Source of the DNA: Magicicada septendecula
Lineage: Eukaryota > Arthropoda > Insecta > Hemiptera > Cicadidae
Direction of reading: 5' to 3'
NCBI GenBank assembly: GCA_034769895.1
Contig: CM068367.1
Location: 349,929,111 to 349,993,110, forward strand
DNA length: 64,000 bases
Positions 10,184 through 19,879 of this stretch are shown here, piece after piece. Both the position numbers and the translations under genes were made by a program. Every line of letters begins with the position of its first letter. Within the stretch, counting starts at the first letter, position 1. The notes beneath the pieces were generated by a model, which was not told where the DNA came from, made no database searches, and saw nothing but the letters and a program-made list of their open reading frames with translations.

Positions 10184-13172
10184 AATTAAAATGAGTGAAT
10201 GGACAAATTTTAAATATTGTAATTTATGGTAATGACTTTGCAGACTTGGACAATGAAGTGTGAAAAAATGGAACAGTTAATGACAAAAGTTTGTAAATAT
10301 ATTTGTAGTGAATTCAATTGTGTGTATTGTAAAATGTTAGGTAAACAATGTGTATATGTAGTAGAAAATGTTGTGATAATAATAATAATATTATTAATAT
10401 TTTGCAGTCTAAATAAAAAATAATTATGAAGACAGTAATTAATGAACTGTAATTGTTTTGATAATATTTGAAATATATTGTTTTCAATAATTAATTTAAT
10501 CAAAATAATCTGAGATGTTTAAATATTTTTTGTTGGATTCAAAATGTTATATAATTGAATTTTTATGAGGTAATTAAATTGTTTTATGAGATTTAAATTT
10601 GATAATAATTAATAAATAAATAAATGTTAAATTGTTTAGTTTGTGGAAGGCCTAGGCGTGTAAATAAATAATTTTAGTGAGGCAGTGTGTTCAAACAAAA
10701 TTTACTCTTATGTAATAAAATCTATTATGCAATAATAAAATGTAACAAGGTCACGAGTAAATAGAATTTGAAAATGAAATTAAAAGTGTAAGTTATGTAA
10801 TTTTGGTAAATCTAAAAAAGTGAATTGTTTATTTTCATGTAATGACAACATCGTTAAGTGACTAAGTAAATATTTTGTTGTACTTATTATTTTATGTTAA
10901 TGAAGGTCAAGGTAGGGAAAGGTAAGAAAGAAATGTATGAGGTTAAAACACCACCAAGACTAGAAATGTCATGTAATGTAAATTGTTAATTTTAAAAAAT
11001 ATATATTTTACTTGTGATTCCCGAACTTTTCGGGTGGTCACGGCCTCACCGAACCCTGACCGTGGAATTGGTTTAGCTTTAACAGCTATGGTTGGGGCTC
11101 ATTGCGTCACGTTCTGCCTTAACTGGCCATAGCTGTTATCGTTGTAAAGGTGAATTTTGAAATTGACAGGGGGGTAATTTAGGGGAATCACCAAACTATG
11201 AAACAGCGGCTGCCACTCTGTCCGAGGAGGGACAGCAAAGCCAGGTGGTAGACCCGCATTAGGGGCGTATAATATGAACATTTAGATATTATGATATCTA
11301 GTTTTATTAAAATGTAACGCAGAAGCAAGGACACGGAGATGTCAAAATTCCTCCAAAACTTCAGTCTTTGTGGACGCAACTGGACGCCACAGTCCAGGGG
11401 GGGTCATAGTGTGTGTGGCAGGGAGGTTACCCAGGGGGGTAACGAATTAAAAAATTTGTTGTATTTTAATAATGATGACTCGCTACTAAATAATTTTGTT
11501 TTGATTTGAAAAAATAGATGCACTAGATACTTCCTATATCGTGTTTATTATGTCTTATTGTGTTAATTGCATGTAGTATGTTAGGAATAAGGATTATAAA
11601 ATTATAATAATATGTTATAGAATAAGTTTTCAATGTGTTTAAAGACTTTAGATGAATAGTGAAATAAATTTGAGATAATTAAAGTTTTCAATGGGTTGCA
11701 AAAGATAGAAGTTGGGTGATAGTAATTGTTTAAGTAAAATATTTGAGTAAGTCCCAGTTGAGTATAGATGGGTGTTAAAGAGAATAAAGATGTAATACAA
11801 GTAATAGAGAATTTGAGTATATGTGGAGACACAGTAGTAATGGAGAATTTATGTAGAATAATGAGAGTGATATTGATGTTTATAAATGATGATGTTATTT
11901 TGTAGTTGAAGTGAGGTAATTAGAATGAGATTTGGGGATGGTAATTTTGTAAGAGGGGATAGTGTAATGGAGGAGTCCGCAACAAAAGGGTTGGGACGGG
12001 ATGGGACCGTTTGGCGCCGGAAAGGGTTACCTTAGGTAGAATCCAGGAACCAACATAAGGGAATGCGCTTTTGGGGGGGGGAACACATATCCTAAGTACA
12101 AAGGGTTAGAGAGTATTTTTTTTTATATATCGAGAGAATGTGGCGAATTGAGTTTAGTAGTAAGTTGGGTTTTTGTTTGATAGATGTTTTGATAGAGATG
12201 GGGTGTCATACTAGTTAAAGATTTTGTAAGGGAGCGTTAGAGTCACAAAAGGGGAAGATTATGGGTAAATGCCAAGTTGATAAAGTGAATTATGATGAAT
12301 AACTGAGAATCACCCAAATTAATGAAATGGAATAATAATTGCAATGTTATGAAAAAAAAATAAATAAATATATATATATATATATAATAATTTTTTTTGG
12401 AAAGAGAATTAATAAAAGTCAATTGAGATTAAAGGGTAATTTTATGATTTTATATGCAAATTTAATGATGTAAAGTGTGTAAATTTTTAAATACAAATTG
12501 TTTATTTTAAGATAATAATAACAATGTGAATTATGAATGTACTATGTTTTCTTATGTTATATTGTGTTTGTTAGTATTTAAGAGAATTTTATGAATTAAA
12601 AAAATTTTTTTTGATGCAAATTGGGGATAAGAGAAATGTGTAATATGGTAATGGGAAATGTTTATTTAAATTTTGATGGGCATCAGGGCAATAATTTTGA
12701 ATTTTGGAATTTTAAAGTTAACAAGAGAAAGTACACAGAATGAGATTATGGAATTTTAAATATGTTAGAAGTAAGTAAAAAACAAAACCAGTGCTTCTTA
12801 ACGCAAACCAGCACCGCTAGGGGGAAACAGATCAGTTGGGGATATGGTGTTATATAAGGCCACTAGTTGATATTTGATTTGTTGTTTCAGTGTTTGGTGA
12901 TGCTGTGGCGGTGGACCTGAGCTGGCCAGCGCGTCAGAGCAGGGGCGTTAAGTATCTGTCTGACTTTATGGTGTTGGGATCTCGAGAGAGAAGTCCAGTA
13001 TTGTCATTCAGGTGCGGTCACAGTCACCGGACCAAGGGTGAGTTAATTATATTTTTTTTGTAAACCATACAGGGGGTTGTGGCGACATATCCTGCCTGAT
13101 CCCTTTAGCAAGTATGAGTGTGTCAATGAGAGTTTTTATGCTTCGGCATAAAATCTCTCATTGAGGGGGTAT
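10184..13172 (+). other. 3' part of internal region, copy 2, without pol
   Basis: Homologous to 4572-7565 with scattered small differences, mostly in homopolymers and AT repeats. The inverted-repeat block near 11015-11192 and the TTCG hairpin at 13123-13164 are both kept. No pol domain is visible. Confidence 0.6.
13123..13164 (+). promoter_or_regulatory. TTCG-capped hairpin before the LTR, second copy
   Basis: It is identical in sequence and placement to the hairpin at 7516-7557, ending just before the G-rich tract and LTR 3. Confidence 0.6.
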
Positions 13173-14387
13173 TGTAACGGGACATTTTGGCCTACCTGGG
13201 GTAATATAAAGAAATTTGTATTTTGAATGAAAACCAGTAACATTTTTTACGATAATTGGGACAAAACGTAAACAAAAAGGTATATTTTATTGGTAGCGAC
13301 AGTGGTAGCACTGCTTGTGAAATTATTATTGTGAAACGACAAAATAAACAGACAGCAAAACTGTGCCAAGGTCACCCAATGACTTACAGAAACGGTAAAC
13401 AAGTTATATAACAGCATTGGACCATGTGACGTCAATATATACGTCAGAGACGATCCCCACGATGGAATTCGGGTGTGTAATCCAAAACCGTATACTGGCG
13501 TAGGAATACGAACTGAATAAAATACAAGTTGGAAAAACAGTCAAGGCCACTTTACAAAATAGTGCCGGTTGCCTCAGCCCAGTCTAACTTCACCACTCGC
13601 GCGAGTGACATACATAAAAGTTCCGGAACGTAAATCGCGGGCGCCCGCACCTTATAAAATGTGACTAATACATCAAAAATTTGTTTTAACAATCGCTATA
13701 CCTATAAAAAAAATGTGATTAACAGTAAATACAGTTCGGAAATTATGCTTTAAATGAAAGTGCGCACAAAAGCAATGTGACGTCTTCTGGACTAGAATTC
13801 GGACTCAATGCCAGATAAGTTCTTACAAGGATATACACAAAACTATCAAAATTTATTATTTTCAGAAACCAAAATCGATGGGGCAAATTAGATAACATAT
13901 GAGTTTAAGGGGAACATCTAAAATGGGTTGCATGTGAGAGTGTGTGAGGGGTCTTGCTTAATTATATATTAAACTATGAAGTGCTGGTTTACGTTTTAAA
14001 ATTGATCTTATGCTTATAAAATGTATTTATTTCTATTCTAAAGAGAAAATCATGCATAATAAATGTTATTATTGTCTTTCTATAGGATCGTAACAAAGTA
14101 GGAGAAATTAAGGGGAATATTTGTCTATATAAAATTTGAAATTATGTTGAGGGCTATATTTTCATGTTTTCTTTTGTAGTGTGAAAATGAATTAAAATAG
14201 GTGTGATGGTAATTCAGTTGTACTTTCTTAAATAACCAGTTCTGCACTTCCCGTTCGCTGATTCGAACCTTGGTGAGTAAAACTTTAGGTTGGTAATAGA
14301 CAACATGGCAGCTGTAAGAGTCGCGAATTAGTAAACAAATAAGATCAAAATATATTTATGAATTTTATAACGGTAAGTAATAGCACA
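13173..14387 (+). repeat. LTR copy 3, right end of the tandem element
   Basis: It starts TGTAACGG after GAGGGGGTAT and ends TAGCACA, followed by ATTA, which matches the four bases left of LTR 1. This closes the insertion. Confidence 0.85.
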
Positions 14388-14809
14388 ATTAATTATTTAC
14401 TAATTAAATCATAATACATTATTTTACCTTTTGGTTACGAATTATGAATTTCTTTATTTATTTTGTACACATTTTATTTAATTAAAGTAATTATTATTAT
14501 TAGCTAAATAACGCCATTCTTAACGTGTTGGTACGGGACAATTTGCATGTTGTTGCATGAATCTAGGCATAGGTAAGGGGTGGATAATACTCTTACTTAT
14601 ATTGAAAGCGATTTTTTATTTGTGCGATTTAAATATTTTTTAAAATCGTCACATCCTCCTGCACTTAACGATGATGTTGGGGTGGTGGGGTAATAATTAA
14701 AATCTAATAAACACAATTACATTTGGGCACAGAATTTCATACTGAAATTTCTCTCTCTCAGATTATTTCTATCTATCAATTGATTATCTTACAACTTATA
14801 CAAACTTTA
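14388..14809. other. Non-coding flank between LTR element and PLE block
   Basis: AT-rich sequence with no credible gene. It is the right-hand flank of the LTR insertion and ends at the 3' end of the minus-strand PLE. The part 14388-14653 may be the proximal part of a split LTR (see 816-1973). Confidence 0.4.
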
Positions 14810-14903
14810 TAAAATCCATGATATTCGTATCCAAGTCACACTTTGAATAAATTAATATATAAAACTTTACCTTATTATCCGTCTTGTGACTTTCCTTTTT
14901 TAA

Positions 14904-14951
14904 AACAACACTACGCGTTACGGAACATTTGTTCCATCATCAGGTGTTATT
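14904..14951 (-). ncRNA. Hammerhead ribozyme, minus-strand PLE copy, probably inactive
   Basis: The layout equals the plus-strand copies: stem I arms, CTGATGA, GGAAC/GTTCC stem II and palindromic ACGCGT stem III. The second core box reads GTAA instead of GAAA. A change at this invariant adenosine should abolish cleavage, so this copy is predicted dead. Confidence 0.75.
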
Positions 14952-15093
14952 ACTCTTGCGAGGTCGTCGAAACATTAAGATATATCACAAACACATAAAA
15001 CACTAAACATAAGTTCGAATTCAGTATCTACCGCGCGCGATACGTTTTCGGTGCGCACCTTGACAACACTGAACTAACGCTATCAGTTCACCG

Positions 15094-16382
15094 CTATCGC
15101 TGCTCGTGCATGATGTGTGACGTGTACCTTAGTTGTTCTGAGATTTGCATCGCAGTGTCATACAACGAGTTAGAGTGGAAATTTAACTGATCATTTAATA
15201 AATAATCTGGACTGGTTTTAAAGGCCTTATATATTTCAAATTCTTCATTAGCATTCATATTCCTACCTTTATTGCATATGTGTATTGGTTTAAGGTTTGT
15301 AATAAAATCCGTATAATTATGTTTATTGTCAATCAAATGTCGCCCAAAATTGGATTTAGTTTTTCCAAAGTCTTTTTTGGGGAGATGTTCTTTGAATCTC
15401 TTTATGAAAGGTCTCCCCGTCTGGCCTATATAAAAACAGTTACAGTCATCACATATTATCTTGTATACACCTGTTTTTTCTTCTAAAGGTCTGGCCGTTT
15501 TTGGACCAAGTATTTTATATATGTTATTGCTTGTTTGAAAGGCCGTCGCTATATTCATTTTCTTGAAGACATTTGTTAGAATTTTCGGAAGGACATTACC
15601 ATACTCAGTTGATATGTGTATTGCTCCATCCTTGTTCTTCGGGGGCCTCTTTTGTCTGTTTTGTTGTTTCTTGAGTAGTTTATCTATCATTGAACTTTGA
15701 TATCCGTTAGCTCTGGCTATGTATTTTATTGTATTTAACTCTTTTTGAAAATCAATTGTCTCAAGTGGTATTGTAATTAGCCTATGAATAAAACTGTTAT
15801 ATGCAGCCATTTTTTGAGATATAGGGTGGTGGGAGTCTGCGTGTATAGTGATATCTGTTGTGGTTGGTTTTCTATAGATTTGGTATTGGAATCAATTGTT
15901 TGTTTTTATGACTGTTAAGTCAAGAAAATTCAGCTTATTGTCAGTTTCAGTTTCGAGGGTGAATTGTATGCGTTTATGTATGCTATTCATATAATGTCTC
16001 AATATATCTATCTGTCGTAGTGAACCGTCAAAAATTATAAAAGTATCATCGACATATCGCGTGTAAAAGACTATTTTGCTGTGAAGTTTATTTTTATTGG
16101 ACAGTAAATGTGTACTTTCGTAATGATTCAGGTAGAGATCTGATAATAAGCCAGAAAGTGGTGAGCCCATGGCGAGGCCCTCCTCTTGAATAAAATAACT
16201 ATTATTGAACGTGAAATATTTCTGCTTTAATATAACTTCTAATAAATCAATTAATTCGTTAATTTTTTGTGAACTTAGTAATTTTGCTTCGTTGAGGAGT
16301 TCCCTTAAAATGGCTATTGTTTCCTGAATAGGTACGTTTGTGTATAAGTTAACGATATCAAATGACGCAATTTTGTAATTAG
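15094..16382 (-). pseudogene. PLE RT/GIY-YIG fragment, minus strand
   Basis: The frame lacks the N-terminal 400 or so residues and enters at the RT palm (KIASFDIVNLYTNVP). Motif B (EGLAMGSPLSGLLSD) and motif C (YVDD) are present, and the C-terminal GIY-YIG domain is complete to the normal stop. A TGA replaces an Arg codon near 15891, about ten residues after the LNFLDLTV motif, so it cannot make one product. It differs from the array consensus by a few other substitutions (for example KQKYF for KQNYF and RQKRPP for RQMRPP). It therefore derives from a close relative of the array units, not from a recent copy of any one of them. Confidence 0.85.
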
Positions 16383-16400
16383 AAAAAAATTTTGTATTAG
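16383..16400. other. 18-bp spacer at the PLE inversion junction
   Basis: An A/T-rich 18-bp segment unrelated to the PLE unit separates the 5'-truncated ends of the minus-strand and plus-strand copies. It could be filler made during insertion or a remnant of target DNA. Confidence 0.6.
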
Positions 16401-16871
16401 AAGAAAATGAATATAGCGACGGCCTTTCAAACAAGCAATAACATATATAAAATACTTGGTCCAAAAACGGCCAGACCTTTAGAAGAAAAAACAGGTGTAT
16501 ACAAGATAATATGTGATGACTGTAACTGTTTTTATATAGGCCAGACGGGGAGACCTTTCATAAAGAGATTCAAAGAACATCTCCCCAATAAAGACTTTGG
16601 AAAAACTAAATCCAATTTTGGACGACATTTGATTGACAATAAACATAATTATACGGATTTTATTACAAACCTTAAACCAATACACATATGCAATAAAGGT
16701 AGGAATATGAATGCTAATGAAGAATTTGAAATATATAAGGCCTTTAAAACCAGTCCAGATTATTTATTAAATGATCAGTTAAATTTCCACTCTAACTCGT
16801 TGTATGACACTGCGATGCAAATCTCAGAACAACTAAGGTACACGTCACACATCATGCACGAGCAGCGATAG
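16401..16871 (+). pseudogene. PLE unit 0: GIY-YIG C-terminal part only
   Basis: Homology starts at the residue equivalent to 669 of the full protein, just upstream of MNIATAF. The frame is open to the normal stop, covering the whole GIY-YIG domain (GVYKI, CDDC, CFYIGQTGR, R-KEH, H, E). It lacks all RT motifs because the copy is 5'-truncated at the inversion junction. It shares the Lys-to-Asn change in LPNKDFG with unit 8 and ends MHEQR rather than MREQR. Confidence 0.85.
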
Positions 16872-17013
16872 CGGTGAACTGATAGCGTTAGTTCAGTGTT
16901 GTCAAGGTGCGCACCGAAAACGTATCGCGCGCAGTAGATACTGAATTCGAACTTATGTTTAGTGTTTTATGTGTTTGTGATATATCTTAATGTTTCGACG
17001 ACCTCGCAAGAGT

Positions 17014-17061
17014 AATAACACCTGATGATGGAACAAATGTTCCGAAATGCGTAGTGTTGTT
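17014..17061 (+). ncRNA. Hammerhead ribozyme H1
   Basis: Stem I is AATAACAC (17014-17021) with GTGTTGTT (17054-17061). Core boxes are CTGATGA (17022-17028) and GAAA (17044-17047). Stem II is GGAAC/GTTCC with loop AAAT, with one extra T between the first core box and stem II. Stem III is ATGCGT, a wobble variant of the palindrome ACGCGT. Predicted cleavage follows A17053. The variant base creates an in-frame ATG at 17047 that extends the following frame by 33 codons. Confidence 0.85.
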
Positions 17062-17145
17062 TTAAAAAAGGAAAGTCACAAGACGGATAATAAGGTAAAG
17101 TTTTATATATTAAATTATTCAAAGTGTGACTTGGATACGAATATC

Positions 17146-19605
17146 ATGGATTTTAAATTGGAAGCCAGTCAGGCATCTATAGTATTTAAATATCAAAACA
17201 TTAAGATAAAGTTATTGAAAACCAACCTACACATAAAATTCAACAAAAAATGCATTAAGAACAACGTAATACCAAAGTATGCTATCATCAAAATTGAGAA
17301 CACATCCAAAACTGCAATAAAGGTAAAGGAACGCGCTGAACAAATGTGGATAAAAGAAGAGTTGAGAAATTTGTATGCAAAGAAGGTGGATTTAAACATA
17401 AAGTTATACAAAGCACAACTGGAAATGCTTAATAACATTCACCCAGCCATCATAAACAGTGTAATGCAAACCACTGATAAATATATCAGACACACTCTAC
17501 AACGTATATATTTCAAACAGAATAGAAAGTTTATCTATCTCCAAAATAAACAATACCCCGACGATAGTATCAAATGTCAACATGAATTTTATGAACGAGT
17601 TTCAAATTTAACGTCAATAGATTTAAACAATGAAGAAATGAATATTCTAAACAAAGGGTTAAAATACAACATCCCATATAACAATAGAAATCATATAATT
17701 CAAGAAACAGTTAATGCCGAGGCAGCTATAAAAATGGTGCCGGACCATAGATTGCAGAAAGAAACACGCATAATAGTAAACAGTAAACTGAACAAGAGAT
17801 TAAAAACCCCGAATAATATTGGTAATGTTGGTCGTAAACACATTACAGACTTTAAACTTTTAAAACAGATACAAAATAAACTGACAGATAATAATGCTCT
17901 CATTACTAGAGCTGATAAGGGAAACACCATAGTTATAATGTACATGAACCAATATATATCGAAGGTTAATGAATTTATAAACAATAACAATATCCAAACG
18001 TTGTGTGCTGATCCAACCAACGGTTTTGTTAAGAACTTGAATAACATGATTAACAGATGCACGAGTCTATTTGACGAAACCACACGACGCGTATTAAAGC
18101 CTATAAATGCCCGGGCACCTCAATTCACAGGTTTACCCAAGATTCATAAAATTGATGTACCAGTTAGACCACTTATAAATTTTACAACAGCCCCAGGGTA
18201 TAAAATCGCCAAAAAACTTGCAAAAATAATAAAAGACAACATAAGATTCAAAAATAAACATAGTATCAAAAATAATATTGATTTTGTTAACAAATTAAAA
18301 GACATTAAATTGCAGCCTAATTACAAAATTGCGTCATTTGATATCGTTAACTTATACACAAACGTACCTATTCAGGAAACAATAGCCATTTTAAGGGAAC
18401 TCCTCAACGAAGCAAAATTACTAAGTTCACAAAAAATTAACGAATTAATTGATTTATTAGAAGTTATATTAAAGCAGAACTATTTCACGTTCAATAATAG
18501 TTATTTTATTCAAGAGGAGGGCCTCGCCATGGGCTCACCACTTTCTGGCTTATTATCAGATATCTACCTGAATCATTACGAAAGTACACATTTACTGTCC
18601 AATAAAAATAAACTTCACAGCAAAATAGTGTTTTACACGCGATATGTCGATGATACTTTTATAATTTTTGACGGTTCACTACGACAGATAGATATATTGA
18701 GACATTATATGAATAGCATACATAAACGCATACAATTCACCCTCGAAACTGAAACTGACAATAAGCTGAATTTTCTTGACTTAACAGTCATAAAAACAAA
18801 CAATAGATTCCAATACCAAATCTATAGAAAACCAACCACAACAGATATCATTATACACGCAGACTCCCACCACCCTATATCTCAAAAAATGGCTGCATAT
18901 AACAGTTTTATTCATAGGCTAATTACAATACCACTTGAGACAATTGATTTTCAAAAAGAGTTAAATACAATAAAATACATAGCCAGAGCTAACGGATATC
19001 AAAGTTCAATGACAGATAAACTACTCAAGAAACAACAAAACAGACAAATGAGGCCCCCGAAGAACAAGGATGGAGCAATACACATATCAACTGAGTATGG
19101 TAATGTCCTTCCGAAAATTCTAACAAATGTCTTCAAGAAAATGAATATAGCGACGGCCTTTCAAACAAGCAATAACATATATAAAATACTTGGTCCAAAA
19201 ACGGCCAGACCTTTAGAAGAAAAAACAGGTGTATACAAGATAATATGTGATGACTGTAACTGTTTTTATATAGGCCAGACGGGGAGACATTTCATAAAGA
19301 GATTCAAAGAACATCTCCCCAAAAAAGACTTTGGAAAAACTAAATCCAATTTTGGGCAACATTTGATTGACAATAAACATAATTATACGGATTTTATTAC
19401 AAACCTTAAACCAATACACATATGCAATAAAGGTAGGAATATGAATGCTAATGAAGAATTTGAAATATATAAGGCCTTTAAAACCAGTCCAGATTATTTA
19501 TTAAATGATCAGTTAAATTTCCACTCTAACTCGTTGTATGACACTGCGATGCAAATCTCAGAACAACTAAGGTACACGTCACACATCATGCGCGAGCAGC
19601 GATAG
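17146..19605 (+). CDS. PLE unit 1: reverse transcriptase with GIY-YIG endonuclease, intact
   Basis: An 819-residue uninterrupted frame. In order: a Lys/Asn-rich N-terminal region; the PLE motif ADKGNTIVIM (about 256-265); LPKIHK (about 330); RPLINFTTAPGYKIAK (about 341); RT motif A with catalytic Asp (FDIVNLYTNVP, about 398); motif B (EGLAMGSPLSGLLSD, about 458); motif C YVDD (about 500-503) with the catalytic Asp pair; LNFLDLTV; then GIY-YIG at about 693-790 with CDDC and YIGQTGR. In this family, RT copies the element RNA and GIY-YIG nicks target DNA. I chose the ATG at 17146 because it is shared by all units; an upstream in-frame ATG at 17047 is special to this copy. Private changes GRHFIK and FGQHL lie inside GIY-YIG and may weaken it. 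Confidence 0.88.
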   Translation: MDFKLEASQASIVFKYQNIKIKLLKTNLHIKFNKKCIKNNVIPKYAIIKIENTSKTAIKVKERAEQMWIKEELRNLYAKKVDLNIKLYKAQLEMLNNIHPAIINSVMQTTDKYIRHTLQRIYFKQNRKFIYLQNKQYPDDSIKCQHEFYERVSNLTSIDLNNEEMNILNKGLKYNIPYNNRNHIIQETVNAEAAIKMVPDHRLQKETRIIVNSKLNKRLKTPNNIGNVGRKHITDFKLLKQIQNKLTDNNALITRADKGNTIVIMYMNQYISKVNEFINNNNIQTLCADPTNGFVKNLNNMINRCTSLFDETTRRVLKPINARAPQFTGLPKIHKIDVPVRPLINFTTAPGYKIAKKLAKIIKDNIRFKNKHSIKNNIDFVNKLKDIKLQPNYKIASFDIVNLYTNVPIQETIAILRELLNEAKLLSSQKINELIDLLEVILKQNYFTFNNSYFIQEEGLAMGSPLSGLLSDIYLNHYESTHLLSNKNKLHSKIVFYTRYVDDTFIIFDGSLRQIDILRHYMNSIHKRIQFTLETETDNKLNFLDLTVIKTNNRFQYQIYRKPTTTDIIIHADSHHPISQKMAAYNSFIHRLITIPLETIDFQKELNTIKYIARANGYQSSMTDKLLKKQQNRQMRPPKNKDGAIHISTEYGNVLPKILTNVFKKMNIATAFQTSNNIYKILGPKTARPLEEKTGVYKIICDDCNCFYIGQTGRHFIKRFKEHLPKKDFGKTKSNFGQHLIDNKHNYTDFITNLKPIHICNKGRNMNANEEFEIYKAFKTSPDYLLNDQLNFHSNSLYDTAMQISEQLRYTSHIMREQR

Positions 19606-19747
19606 CGGTGAACTGAGAGCGTTAGTTCAGTGTTGTCAAGGTGCGCACCGAAAATGTATCGCGCGCAGTAGATACTGAATTCGAACTTATGTTTAGTGTT
19701 TTATGTGTTTGTGATATATCTTAATGTTTCGACGACCTCGCAAGAGT

Positions 19748-19795
19748 AATAACACCTGATGATGGAACAAATGTTCCGAAACGCATAGTGTTGTT
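19748..19795 (+). ncRNA. Hammerhead ribozyme H2
   Basis: Core boxes CTGATGA and GAAA, stem I and stem II are the same as H1. Stem III reads ACGCAT, which cannot form a full self-palindrome (two A-C mismatches in a homodimer) but is the exact reverse complement of the H1 variant ATGCGT. Predicted cleavage falls after A19787. Confidence 0.8.
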
Positions 19796-19879
19796 TTAAA
19801 AAAGGAAAGTCACAAGACGGATAATAAGGTAAAGTTTTATATATTAATTTATTCAAAGTGTGACTTGGATACGAATATC

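Larger units (their letters stand above)
1974..14387 (+). mobile_element. Gag-only LTR retroelement in LTR-internal-LTR-internal-LTR form
   Basis: Three copies of a 1,214 to 1,215-bp LTR (1974-3187, 7566-8779, 13173-14387) alternate with two nearly identical internal regions (3188-7565, 8780-13172). The first and last LTR begin TGTAACGG; all end in AGCAC plus one base. The whole block is flanked by ATTA at 1970-1973 and 14388-14391, as expected for one insertion. Each internal region starts with a primer-binding-like TGGCTTCTGAACAGGGAC, carries one gag-position frame, and ends in a G-rich tract before the next LTR. I recognise no protease, RT or integrase, so it looks non-autonomous. LTR copies differ at only a handful of sites, so it is young. 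One internal frame looks whole, the other has about one break. Confidence 0.85.
14810..16382 (-). mobile_element. 5'-truncated Penelope-like element, minus strand
   Basis: Read on the minus strand, homology to the PLE unit starts inside the RT domain just before motif A (16382). It runs through GIY-YIG, the 3' untranslated part, a hammerhead and the 92-nt leader, and stops 11 bases past the start of the next unit's first codons (14810). A short tail of the following unit at the 3' end, with a 5' truncation, is typical of PLE insertions. This implies the template RNA was at least a partial dimer. Confidence 0.85.

Noticed and set aside
17047-17145. 33-codon N-terminal extension of the RT in unit 1
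   Set aside because: The ATG exists only through a base change in the ribozyme of this copy. All other units start at the shared ATG 99 bp further on.
17193-18083. Minus-strand frames of 81 and 127 codons repeated in every PLE unit
   Set aside because: They are shadows of the RT frame on the opposite strand. Their conservation only reflects unit identity.
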